From the NCBI RefSeq assembly GCF_018294505.1, contig NC_057808.1, positions 223,775,325 to 223,839,324 on the forward strand: a DNA stretch of 64,000 bases, written 5' to 3'. The notes beneath the pieces were generated by a model. That model searched no databases, had not been told where the DNA came from, and saw only the letters and a list, made by a program, of their open reading frames with translations. The stretch is from Triticum aestivum. Its lineage: Eukaryota; Streptophyta; Magnoliopsida; Poales; Poaceae. The translations under genes and the position numbers were made by a program. This document shows positions 23,394-34,242 of this stretch, piece by piece (the first letter of the stretch is position 1; the number at the start of each line of letters is the position of its first letter).

Positions 23394-25867
23394 GCATCCC
23401 CAAGCTTAATTCCTACTCGTCCTCGAGTAGGTAAATGATAAAAATAGAATTTTTGATGTGAAATGCTGCCTAACATGTTCATCACATATTCTTTTCTTTT
23501 GTAGCATGGACATTTGGACTTTTAGATGGTTCAAAGTAATAGTCCATAATTGACATGAAGACTTCAATACTCAAGCATATCAACAAGCAACCATGTATTT
23601 CAAAATATCAACACTAAAGAAAGATATCCCTAACCCATCATGCTCAATCATTGATCCATTCATGAAACACACTCGAATATTAGCTACATCCAATGCACAA
23701 GTATGATCATAGTGCTCCCTAGTTGGTGCTTTATAAGAGAAGATGGAGACTCAAATAAAAGTAAAAATTGCATAAAAGTAAATAGATAGGCCCTTCGCAG
23801 AGGGAAGCAGAGATTTGTAGAGTTGCCAGAGCTCAGAGCTTAAATTGAGAGATGAAATATTTTGAGAGGCATGCTTTTCCCCTCAACGGAAATGACCGAG
23901 TAATTCCCAATACTTTCCATGCTAGATACATCATAGGAGGTTCCCAAACATAAAATAAAGTTTATTCCTTTTTCCTCCATTCTTTCACAATCCATGGCTA
24001 GCCGTATCCACGAGTGCCTTCCATACCAACACTTTCAAGGAATTTATTATTTGACACCACAAAGTAAATTTCTTTTTCATTTCAGGACTCGACATCCCTA
24101 TTACCGCCACACTATCGTGCAATGACAAGTGAATAAGCACTCATCTTGAGAATAACAAATCTAGCATGGAAAAATATTGGCCACCCCCTCCCACTTCATG
24201 AGCAGTACGGGCACACAAAAAGGAAATTCATTTTGAAAATTAGAGTTGGCACATACAAATTTACTTGGAACGGCACGGAAATACCGCATATAGGTAGATA
24301 TGTTGGACTCATATGGAACAACTAGGTTTAAGGATTTTGGATGCACAAGTAGTATTCCCACTTAGTGCAAGGAAAGGCTAGCAAATAGATTGAGAAGCAA
24401 CCAACCAAGAAATGAAAACAATCATAAACGAGCATTAAGCATAACTAACACCGAATAATGAACCACAAGTAGGGTGTAATTACATTGCTTAACTATTGAC
24501 TTTCGTGCTTGCATAGGGAATCACAAAACTTAACACCAATATTCTTACTAAAGCATAATTACTCACCAACATGGCTCACATATTACTATCATCATATCTC
24601 AAAACTATTACAAAGAATCAAGTTTATAATGTCCAATGATCTTCATGAAAGTTTTTATTATATCCCTCTTGGATATCTATCACTTTGGGACTAATTTTAT
24701 ATATTACCATTGCTTATAACAAGCTCAAACAAATTTAAGTGAAGAACATGAGCATAGAAATTTTCATCTCTAAAAATAATATAAGTGAAGCATGAGAGAA
24801 TTTCTTCAAAAATTTACTCTCAAATTAATCTAAGTGAAGCATGAGAGTATTTCTTCAAAAATTAAAGCACCACCGTGCTCAAAAAGATATAAGTGAAGCA
24901 CTAGAGTAATTCCATAGCTCAAAAAAATTAAGTGAAGCACATAGAGGAATTCTAACCAGTCATAGCATCATTATGGCTTTTTCAAATAGGTGTGTCCAGC
25001 AAGGATGATTGTGACAAACTAAAAAGCAAAAAAAGCAAAGAGTCATATAATACAAGACGCTCCAAGCAAAACTCATGATGACGAATAAAAATATAGCTCC
25101 AAGTAAAATTACCGATGGTTGTTAGAAGAAAGAGGGGATGCCTTCTGGAGCATCTGCAAGCTTAGTTGTTTGGTTCTCCTTGAATATTACCTTGGGGTGC
25201 CGTCGACATCCTCAAGCTAGGCTCTTTTCACTCATTATTCCTTCATCCATCGTGATCTCACCCAAAACTTGAAAACTTCAATCACACAAAACTCAACAAA
25301 ACCTTCATGAGATCCGTTAGTATATTAAAGCAAATCACCACTTTAAGTACTGTTGCAAACCCATTCATATTTTATTATTGCATTATACCTACTGTATTCT
25401 AACTTTACGATGTCTTATACCCCACGATACAATCCATAGATTCATCAAAATAAGCACACAATGCAATGAAAACAGAATCTGTCAAAAACAAAACAGTCTG
25501 TAGTAATCTGGACTTTGACCATACTTTTGGAACTCCAAAAATTCTGAAGAATTAGGAAAACGTATATATCAATCTTTTGTAAAAAAATCCTAATTTTATT
25601 GCGCTTCTGTGATTTTTAACAATTCTGCTACTGGGCACAAAAGTTCCTGTTTTCCAACAAGATCAAATCAACTATCACCCAACATGATCCTAAAGGCTTT
25701 ACTTGGCACAAACACTAATTAAAAAAATAAAAACACAATCGTAACATTAGAATAATTGTTTGAAAACACAAAAATAGAAAGAAAAAGAGAAAAAATATTT
25801 TATTCATTGGGTTGCCTCCCAACAAGCGCTATCGTTTTATGCCCCTAGCTAGGCATAATGCATAGAT
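23394..25867 (-). other. B polypurine tract and internal non-coding region
   Basis: The tract AATTAAGCTTGGGGATGC (23394-23411, minus) directly precedes the 3' LTR. Farther in, five copies of AAGTGAAGCA-type sequence (about 24735-24960) echo the TGCTTCACTT repeats of A and C. I see no coding sequence. Confidence 0.65.
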
Positions 25868-27005
25868 TCAAGTATTGTCATCTTTGGTTTTCGATCCATT
25901 GGTTGCCCTCATGATTGATTCATATGGTGGCTTAATTCTTGTTCTAGGGAAGTGTTTCATACCCTTTCTTAGTGGGAATTGAAATTTAATATTACCTTCT
26001 CTCATAGCAATCACGGCACCTATAGTTCGTAAAAACGGTCTACCAAGTATGATGGGACAAGACGGATTGCAATCAATATCAAGAACAATAAAATCTATGG
26101 GCACATAGTTTCTATTTGCGAGAATAAGAACATCATTAATTCTTCCCAAAGGCTTTTTAATAGTAGAATCCGCCAAGTGCAAATTAAGAGAACATTCTTC
26201 AATATTGGTAAGACCAAGCACATCACATAGAGATTTCATAATTGTGGAAACACTAGCACCCAAATCACATAAAGCAAAACACTCATAATTTTTTATCTTG
26301 ACTTTAATGGTAGGTTCCCACTCATCATATAATTTTCTAGGAATTGAAATCTCTAATTCCAACTTTTCTTCTAAAGCTTTCATCATTGCTCCTACAATAT
26401 GTTTAGTAAAAGCTTTATTTTGTTCATAGGCTTTGGGTGGATTGCAACAGAGAAATACATTCAATCAAAGAGCAATCATCATAATTAAAATCTTTGTAAT
26501 CCAAAAGAGTGGGCACATCGCGAGTTAAAGTTTTGGCCTCTCCAAACCTACTTTTATCAATTTTTTCAACAAGATTTTCACCCTCTGAATTATGGGGACG
26601 CCTTCTAGCTAAAGTTGACTCTTCTTCAGTCCCTTTATCATCAATTTTAATATTACTAAATAAGGAATCAATAGAAGAAACACAAATCATTTTAAGATCT
26701 TCATCATTATTACCCTCTAAAGATACTGGCTTAGCTGCCATCTGATTTACTAGTGTAGCTTGTGCATCTGATATTTTATCTAGTAAATTTTCAGTATGAG
26801 TATACTTAGATTGAAGATTAGAAACTTCTCTACTGACAAGATCAAGTTGTGTTGTTGTAGCATCTAGCACAATAGAGTGCTCTTTAAGCTCTGCAGTAAA
26901 AAACTTATTATGCTCAAATTGTATAGTCATATATTCCTTGGTACTTTTTTCAATCTCAAGCAAAATATTGGGGTAAGGAATATCATAGTACTTTCTTTGA
27001 GACAT
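25868..27005 (-). pseudogene. B gag-like and retroviral-type aspartic protease gene
   Basis: The frame starts MSQRKYYDIPYPN at 27005. Its N-terminal part is helical and may form a coiled coil (LDLVSREVSNLQSKYTHTEN). After a frameshift at about 26430-26460 the C-terminal part is a clear gypsy-type protease: CFALCDLGASVSTI with the catalytic aspartate in DLGAS, then LADSTIKKPLGRI and CPIILGRPFL. The protein ends at 25868. A classical gag capsid and zinc knuckle are not evident. The element therefore seems to code for a structural N-terminus plus protease only, typical of non-autonomous Triticeae gypsy families that lack pol. Apart from the one frameshift it is well preserved. Confidence 0.78.
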
Positions 27006-27222
27006 CGTGGCTACGCAAACAAGATCACACGCAAACAAAAGATCGAATGAGAAAAAGGCGAACAAAAAGAAGGCAAATAAAAATGCAAATATTTTTGTGC
27101 TTTTCGCAAAAACGTTTTAGAAGTGGGGGGGGGGGGATGAAAATGAGAGGCAAATGGCAAATAATGTAAATTGTAAGGAGATGAGATTTGTGATTGGGTA
27201 CCTGATAGATGTTGATGATGTC

Positions 27223-27240
27223 TCCCCGGCAGCGGTGCCA
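27223..27240 (-). other. Primer binding site of B
   Basis: On the minus strand it reads TGGCACCGCTGCCGGGGA, a variant of the site in A, 11 bases after the LTR end. Confidence 0.8.
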
Positions 27241-27251
27241 GAAATTCTTCC

Positions 27252-28838
27252 TGATTGCTTGTATCTGCGTTGGTATTTCCCCGAAGAGGAGAGGATGATG
27301 CAGCATAGCAACGGTAAGTATTTCCCTCAGTTATGAAACCAAGGTTATCAATCCAGTAGGAGAACCAAGCAACACTATGTAGACAACACATGCGCACAAA
27401 TAACAAATACTTGCAACCCAACGCGTAAGAGGGGTTGTCAATCCCTCCTCGGTATTGAGATAGATTAAATCGTATGAGATTAGATAAATAGATCTAGCCA
27501 AAACACAAAACAAAATAAATAAAGAAAAACCGCAAGAAGGTATTTTTGGGTTTTTGTAATAATAGACCTAAAAATAATATGATAGAAAATAGACCCCGGG
27601 GCCGTAGATTTCACTGGTGGCTTCTCTCGAGAAAATAGCATACGGTGGGTAAACAAATTACTCTTGGGCAATTGATAGAAGAGCAAATAATTATGATGAT
27701 ATCCAAGGCAATGATCATGTATATAGGCATCACGTCCAAGATTAGTAGACCGACTCCTGCCTGCATCTACTACTATTACTGCACACATCGACCACTATCT
27801 AGCATGCATCAAGTGTATTAAGTTCATGGAGAAACAGAGTAATGCAATAAGAACGATGACATGATGTAGACAAGATCTATTCATGTAGGAATTAGACCCC
27901 ATCTTTTTATCCTTAATAGCAACGATACATGTGTGCCTCGCTACCCCTTCTGTCACTGGGTGAGAACACCGCAAGATCGAACCCGTCACAAAGCACCTCT
28001 TCCCATTGCAAGAAAAATCAATGTAGTTGGCCAAACCAAACCAAAGTTTCGGAGAAGAAATATGAGGCTATAATAATCATGCATATAAGAGATCAAAGAA
28101 GACTCAAATAATATTCATAGATAGAACTAATCATAAACTCGCAATTCATCGGATCCCAACAAACACACCGCAAAAAGTCATTACATCAAATAGATCTCCA
28201 AGAACATCGAGGAGAACATTGTATTGAGAATCAAAAAGAGAGAAGAAGCCATCTAGCTACTGCCTACGGACCCGTAGGTCTGTGGCAAACTACTCATGCA
28301 TCATCAGAGGAGCACCAATGAGGATGATGAACCCCTCCGTGATCGTGTTCCCCTCTGGCAAGGTGCTGGAAAAAGGGTTCTAGATTGGATCTCGTGGTTC
28401 TGGAACTTGCGACGGCTGGAAATGTGTTTCGTCGACTCCCCTAAGGTTTCTGGAATATTTGGGTATTTATAGAGCTCAGAGGCGGTGGAAAGGACCTCCA
28501 TGGGCCCCACCACCCATCAGAGCGCGCCAGGGGCCTCTGGCGCGCCCAGGTGGGTGGTGGCCCCATAGGCCTTCCCTTGTGCACTTCCTTGGCTCCCAAG
28601 TTGTCATCTGTGCAGAAAAAGTCTCCAAAATGTTTCGCTGCGTTTGGACTCCGTTTGATATGGATATGCTGAGAAGTAAAAAACAAGCAAAAAACAGCAA
28701 CTGGCACTGGGCACTATGTCAATTGGTTAGTCCCAAAAAATGATATAAAGTTGCTATAAAATGAATGTAAAACATCCTAGAATGATAATATAACAGCATG
28801 GAACAATCAAAAATTATAGATACGTTGGAGACGTATCA
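27252..28838 (-). repeat. B 5' LTR
   Basis: It pairs with 21809-23393. It contains a near-perfect inverted repeat of about 28 bases per arm (about 28495-28565), centred on GCGCGCCAG/CTGGCGCGC. A TATA box (CTATAAATACCC on the minus strand, 28461-28472) lies just downstream of the hairpin in the direction of transcription. Confidence 0.88.
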
Positions 28839-28843
28839 CGGTG
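28839..28843 (+). repeat. Target-site duplication of B, right copy (CGGTG)
   Basis: It directly follows the right LTR end and matches CAGTG at 21804-21808 at four of five bases. Confidence 0.7.
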
Positions 28844-29152
28844 CAGGGGGAAAATTGGCGCGCAAAGTGTCATCAGACACGGTCCCTTATTCAGCACGAT
28901 GTACAATATGTGAACATCACAAACGATCCATATAGCTTACCCCATGTGTGATGAGTTTGAACATGCAAATTTTGGTCCGAATTTCCCTGGTTACAGTGGT
29001 CATCCATGTCATTGTATAATTTGGGTACACAAAGGAGCCTACAGCACACCCACACTTCTTAAGCGAGCAAGTTCAGCAATTAAACAGAGGTAGCTAACCT
29101 AAACATTACTCTAACAAATTAAAGACCTGTGCTCTAAATTAAACAAAGAGTA
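28844..29152 (-). other. Unit U, 3' flank of the Ala-rich frame
   Basis: Non-coding, with an AT-rich, 3'-UTR-like character downstream of the stop codon on the minus strand. It joins 21808 once element B is removed, across a GGCGCGCCAATTTTCCCCC-like stretch. Confidence 0.4.
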
Positions 29153-29638
29153 CTACTCCGGATGCTGCTCGCCGATCTCCGCCGCCTCCTCCATGTCCAG
29201 CTCGCGCGCGACGATCTCCTGGGGAAGGGGCTCCATGGCATCCATCGCACCATACTCGGCAAGCATCTCACCATCCACGTCCGCCATCTCTTTGGAAAAG
29301 GCCACCATGAGCTGGTCATGGGCGGCTGTGGTCTGGGCTTGGACGGGCTCCATCGTGGCAAGGTATGCCTTGAACAAATGGACGGCTGCTCGAACGCTCT
29401 CGGCGATTGCCAACTCTTGGGCCGTGGGTTGCCGACCGTTGTCGAAGAAGCTTCGTGTGATTTGTGCGGTGACCGCCAGGAGCTGGGCGTGTTCGGCCTT
29501 GACATGGTCGTGGGCGGCCTCCATCAGGGCTAAGGCGGCCGCTACGGAATGGACAACTGCTATGCCGCTCTCGCCAGTTGCTATCCCCATCGCAGATGTT
29601 GCTGCAGCCACCTGAGCAGCAACAGCGGTCGTTTGGGC
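29153..29638 (-). pseudogene. Unit U gene fragment: Ala-rich helical protein, unknown
   Basis: An open frame on the minus strand ends with a stop at 29153. It encodes an Ala/Glu/Gln-rich, strongly helical segment (AAQTTAVAAQVAAATSAMG, then AHDHVKAEHAQLLAVTAQI and ELDMEEAAEIGEQHPE). I recognise no family. The frame stays open upstream to 29737, but bases 29639-29737 match gypsy internal DNA (compare 19090-19185). The apparent N-terminus is therefore a fusion artefact and the real start is lost. Codon third positions are GC-rich, unlike the surrounding retroelements, which suggests a grass gene or a captured gene fragment. Confidence 0.45.
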
Positions 29639-30635
29639 TGCCTTGGTGCTACTTTGAAGCACAAGTGTGGAAAAAGGATAGTAACATTGCCCCTTATCTC
29701 TTTTTCTCTCATTTTTTTGTTTGGCTTCTTTGGCCACTTTTTTTATTTCCTCACACGGGACAATGCTCTAATAATGAAGATCATCACACTTTTATTTACT
29801 TACAACTCAAAAATTACAACTCGATACTTAGAACAAAATATGTCTCTATATGAATGCCTCCGGCGGTGTATCGGGATGTGCAATGACTCAAGAGCAACAT
29901 GTATAAAAAATGATGAAAGGTGGCTTTGCCACAAATACGATGTCAACTACATGATCATGCAAAGCAATATGACAATGATGAAGCGTGTCATAATAAACGG
30001 AACGGTGGAAATTTGCATGGCAATATATCTAGGAATGGCTATGGAAATGCCATAATAGGTAGGTACGGTGGCTGTTTTGAGGAAGATATATGGTGGGTGC
30101 ATGGTACCGGCGAAAGTTGCGCGGCACAAGAGAGGCTAGCAATTGTGGAAGGGTGAGAGTGCATATAATCCATGGACTCAACATTAGTCATAAAGAACTC
30201 ACATACTTATTGCAAAAATCTATTAGTCATTGAAAAAAGTACTAAGCGCATGCTCCTAGGGGGATAGATTGGTAGGAAAAGATCATTGCTCGTCCCCGAC
30301 CGCCACTCATAAGGAATACAATAAAAAAATATCTCATGCTCCAACTTTGTTACATAACGGTTCACCATACGTGCATGCTACGGGACTCACAAACCTTAAC
30401 ACAAGTATTTCTCAAATTCACAATTACTCACTAGCATGACTCTAATATCACCATCTCTATATCTCAAAACAATCATAAGGAATCAAACTTCTCATAGTAT
30501 TCAATGCACTTTATATGAAAGTTTTTATTACATCCGTCTTGGATGTCTATCATATTAGGACTAAATTCATAACCAAAGCAAATTACCATGTTGTTTAAAG
30601 ACTCTCAAAATAATATAAGTGAAGCATTAGAGTTC
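29639..30635 (-). mobile_element. Fragment C: gypsy internal region, inverted copy of A-type sequence
   Basis: The reverse complement matches element A at about 18160-19185, including the CCACACTTGTGCTTCAAAG block and ATAAGTGAAGCA motifs. Both ends are abrupt, near 29639 and 30635. No LTR and no ORF. It may be a remnant of an older minus-strand element that hosted unit U. Confidence 0.75.
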
Positions 30636-30965
30636 AATTAATGTATAAAGGGTGTTGTGCTTTTGAAAGTATATATAAAAAATGATGTATATAGAATTTT
30701 ATTCCAATCGAAAATGGATCCTGCCCGAACAAAAATAGAATACAAACTGGATTCGAATTGAGTTGGCACGGTAAACATGCATTCTTGCTCTGCAAAAATT
30801 TGAACGAAGCGGGGAAAGTCGCAATAACCGCCCGAAACCAAAATCCGTGAGATGGAAATTACTGCCTATCCCTGACACGCAAAGCCTATCGGCTCGATTT
30901 CTATAGGTTTCGATAGGGGTAGGTTTGTAATTTCACTCAAACGTGACATAACTGCCTCTCACCCG

Positions 30966-31254
30966 GATTCATACACGGTGGGCGCCAAAACACAGTGTCT
31001 CCTCGGCCTAAATCGAGTCCCTCCCCGATTCATACACGGTGGGCGCCAAAACAAACTCTCGTCGGCAAATATTCAATGTATGCGAGATTACCGTCCTATC
31101 CCCAACCGACTAATATTGCTGTGATGTTGGAAATTTTAAACGGCGGCTAAGTTTGTAAATTTCCTCGCATTTGAGACAAGCGCGCCCTAAAGACATGGTT
31201 CCCCCTTCCTCTCTCCCTCCATTTCCTCATTCATACTCCGTGGGCGCCAAAACA
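30966..31254 (+). promoter_or_regulatory. Repeated E2F-like sites in a candidate promoter
   Basis: GGGCGCCAAAAC occurs three times (near 30980, 31041 and 31242). Each sits in a longer direct repeat beginning TTCATAC and ending GTGGGCGCCAAAACA. The reverse complement TTTTGGCGCC fits the E2F consensus TTTSSCGC. The sites lie upstream of a C-rich, exon-like stretch (31255-31630). That this is a promoter is inferred. Confidence 0.5.
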
Positions 31255-31312
31255 CCCTCTCCACCCCAGCCTCCTCCGTCCGCCACCCCGTCCACCGCCG
31301 TCCTCCTCCACC

Positions 31313-31630
31313 ATGCCGGAGGTGATACCCCGACACCGTCGTCCATTACAAGAGATCAACCTCTCTCATCCACGGCTTCGGACCGGGATCCTTTCATCCC
31401 GTCCTCTCACTTCATCCCCGCCGTCGTCCACCTTGTCAGCGCTGCTCCTACGACCGTCTCATCTACCGCGCCCCGCCGCCACTGTCTACCCTCCTAGATC
31501 TGCTTCCACGCCGCCGATAGCCTTCGCTACCGCAGCACCGTCAAATTCTCAGCAGATGCATAGACGGCGCCACACCAGAGGCGGTACTCTTTCGTATCTG
31601 CTCAACTTATTTATCGCAGCAAGAAAATAG
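31313..31630 (+). CDS. Candidate first exon, Pro/Ser/Arg-rich, low confidence
   Basis: A 105-codon frame starting MPEVIPRHRRPL lies in a C-rich stretch after the E2F-like sites. The overlapping frame 31171-31497 (starting MRQARPKD) is equally possible. Both translations are low-complexity and carry no motif. The DNA has the composition of a grass leader or first exon, which is the main reason to list it. It could be untranslated leader of the gene whose exons lie at 35411-40298. Confidence 0.2.
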   Translation: MPEVIPRHRRPLQEINLSHPRLRTGILSSRPLTSSPPSSTLSALLLRPSHLPRPAATVYPPRSASTPPIAFATAAPSNSQQMHRRRHTRGGTLSYLLNLFIAARK

Positions 31631-31829
31631 ATCGCCACTGCTTTACTCTGATTTCTTGTCCATCACTTACTTGTTAGTTGAAAGAAAACATTGGTTGCGA
31701 AGTTGCCTTTGTCCGGTTTGCACCTTCAGATTTGCCATGGCACGCTCAACACTATACTCGCAATGCTTATGGTTTTCCCCTTTTATATTCCACACTAGTT
31801 AAATGACAGTAGACTAAATTTCAAAATTG

Positions 31830-32060
31830 GGTCAGTTGATTTTTGAGAGCTCGCCGGAGTTCGCCGGTGCGAAGGAAGGGGCTCGGGTGGGGACGGTGGT
31901 TGTGGGGGCGGTGGTGGGGCCTCGTCGAACGAAGAAAACTCGATGCAGGTGGTGGCGGGGATGGGGGTGGTGGTGGAGGAGGAACACATGCGATGGGGGC
32001 GGTTCAGGGGAGGGCGGGGGGGGGGGGTCGGGGCCGGTGGTTCGCACGGCGGCCCGTGCG
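31830..32060 (-). other. G-tract-rich, CpG-rich block
   Basis: The plus strand carries many closely spaced runs of three or more G, including a run of about 13 near 32018. The minus strand would encode Pro/His-rich sequence in a frame at 31832-32161. I do not call a gene, because the composition alone keeps several frames open. Confidence 0.4.
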
Positions 32061-32521
32061 GTGTTCTGTATGAGAAGAATCAGAGACGAGGAAGAAGAAG
32101 GGTTAGGAGGCGTAGGATCTTCATCCAACCGCCTGAAATGGTTGACTGACCCAAATGACAAAAGTCAGGCGACTTGCTTGCAGACATGCCTTTATATTCA
32201 GTACCATCATCGTAGCTGCTTAGCACTGCTCCTGAATCCATCAAGCTAAACAACATGCCACTCATAATTCCAAACTTGTTGCTCAAATACGAATCTCATA
32301 TGATGCTGATATTACTAAAACGGATAACATTTAATTGATCAGCTAATGTTCCTGCTTTACTTTCGAATAGCACGTGCACTACAATAGAAAGACAGCAGGG
32401 AGTTGCATTCCTCATGTGCTCTGGTTCATCATGTGTGGGCACTGCGCAACGAACATTTTATTATCCAAAATCTGCTTGCTCTTCTTTAGCATGTTCCTCT
32501 TTTGTTCTTCTTTAATAGGTA

Positions 32522-32680
32522 CTCTCTCCGTTCCTAAATACAAGTCTTTGTATATATTCCACCATGGACTACATATGGAGCAAAGTGAGTGAATCTACAC
32601 TCTAAAATGTATCTGTATACATCTGTATGTGATCCATAGTGGAAATCTCTACAAAGACTTATATTTTCAAACGGAGGGAA
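32522..32680 (+). mobile_element. Stowaway-type MITE (Tc1/Mariner)
   Basis: A 159-base element with terminal inverted repeats CTCTCTCCGTTCCTAAATA and (read inward from the right) TTCCCTCCGTTTGAAAATA, flanked by TA on both sides (32520-32521 and 32681-32682). The CTCCCTCCGTTCC-type ends and the inner ACAAGTCTTTGTA / TACAAAGACTTATA sequence are those of the very common Triticeae Stowaway MITEs. It is non-coding. Confidence 0.9.
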
Positions 32681-32839
32681 TATGATAGTAGTACAGTATG
32701 TTCCTTGTAGTGAAGATGAGCAGGGACATTTGCAGTCTAGAGGTCTATACGGTCGGTTGTGATGGACACTGTGAACTCTTCGGGCCTCTTTGATTCATAG
32801 GATTTTGTAAACATAGGAATAGGAATTGTAGTGGCATGC

Positions 32840-34242
32840 TGATACGTCTCCGTCGTATCTACTTTTACAAACACTTTTGCCCTTGGTTTGGACTCTAACT
32901 TGCATGATTTGAATGGAACTAACCCGGACTGACGCTGTTTTCGGCAGACTTTCCATGGTGTTATTTATGTGCAGAAACAAAAGTTCTCAGAATGGCCTGA
33001 AACTCCACGGAACTTATTTTTGGAAAATACTAAAAATATTGGCGAAAGAATCAAGGCCAGGGGGCCCACCACCTGTCCGCGAGGGTGGGGGGTGCGCCTG
33101 CCCCCCTGGGCGCGCCCCTGCCTCGTGGGCCCCCTGGAGCTCCACCGACCTCAACTCCAACTCCATATATTCGTGTTCGGGGAGAAAAAAATCAGAGAGA
33201 AAGGTTCATCGCGTTTTACGATACGGAGCTGCCGCCAAGCCCTAAACTCTCTCGGGAGGGCTGATCTGGAGTCCGTTCGGGGCTCCGGAGAGGGTAATCC
33301 ATCGCCGTCGTCATCATCAACCATCCTCCATCACCAATTTCATGATGCTCACCGCCGTGCTTGAGTAATTCCATCGTAGGCTTGCTGGACGGTGATGGGT
33401 TGGATGAGATTTATCATGTAATCGAGTTAGTTTTGTTAGGGTTTGATCCCTAGTATCCACTATGTTTTGAGATTGATGTTGCTATGACTTTGCTATGCTT
33501 AATGCTTGTCACTAGGGCCCGAGTGCCATGATTTCAGATCTGAACCTATTATGTTTTCATGAATATATGTGAGTTCTTGATCCTATCTTACAAGTCTATA
33601 GTCACCTACTATGTGTTATGATCTGGCAACCCTGAAGTGACAATAATCAGGACCACTCCCGGTGATGACCATAGTTTGAGGAGTTCATGTATTCACTATG
33701 TGTTAATGCTTTGGTCCGGTACTCTATTAAAAGGAGGCCTTAATATCCCTTAGTTTCCGCTAGGACCCCGCTGCCACGGGAGGATAGGACAAAAGATGTC
33801 ATGCAAGTTCTTTTCCATAAGCACGTATGACTATATTCGGAATACATGCCTACATTACATTGATGAATTGGAGCTAGTTCTATGTCACCCTATGTTATGA
33901 CTGTTACATGATGAACCGCATCCGACATAATTCTCCATCACCGATCCAATGCCTACGAGCTTTTCACACATTGTTCTTCGCTTATTTACTTTTCCGTTGC
34001 TACTGTTACAATCACTACAAAACCCAAAAATATTACTTTGCTACCGTTACCGTTACTTCCATATTACTTTGCTACTAAATACTTTGCTGCAGATACTAAG
34101 TTATCCAGGTGTGGTTGAATTGAAAACTCAACTGCTAATACTTGAGAATATTCTTTAGCTCCCCTTGTGTCGAATCAATAAATTTGGGTTGAATACTCTA
34201 CCCTCGAAAACTGTTGCGATCTCCTATACTTGTGGGTTATCA
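32840..34242 (+). mobile_element. D: solo gypsy LTR with exact TSD
   Basis: A 1403-base LTR starting TGATACGTCTCCGTCG and ending GTGGGTTATCA, flanked by CATGC at 32835-32839 and 34243-34247. It contains a GC-rich block (about 33060-33140) with GGGGGCCCACC...GTGGGCCCCC arms, then TCCATATATTC. No internal region, primer site or second LTR, so it arose by LTR-LTR recombination. It resembles common wheat gypsy LTRs, family unverified. Confidence 0.9.

Larger units (their letters stand above)
21809..28838 (-). mobile_element. Element B: full-length non-autonomous gypsy retrotransposon
   Basis: A 7.0 kb element on the minus strand with two LTRs of about 1.59 kb, a primer binding site (27223-27240), a gag/protease-like gene (27005-25868), about 2.4 kb of non-coding DNA and a purine tract next to the 3' LTR. 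No reverse transcriptase, RNase H or integrase is seen. The LTR is related to that of A, but the two differ enough to be separate families or subfamilies. It inserted into unit U. Confidence 0.88.

Noticed and set aside
29639..29737. N-terminal 33 codons of the Ala-rich frame (MAKEAKQKNERKRD)
   Set aside because: These bases match gypsy internal DNA (compare 19090-19185), so the apparent start is a fusion artefact.
32375..32395. GCACTACAATAG as a possible CACTA terminus
   Set aside because: The aligned position in the second tandem unit (about 34650) has no such sequence, and no subterminal repeats follow.
34005..34030. CACTACAAAACCC as a possible left CACTA terminus
   Set aside because: It lies inside solo LTR D, whose ends are fixed by an exact CATGC duplication, and it lacks the ACACTTCCGTGATG continuation of the right terminus.
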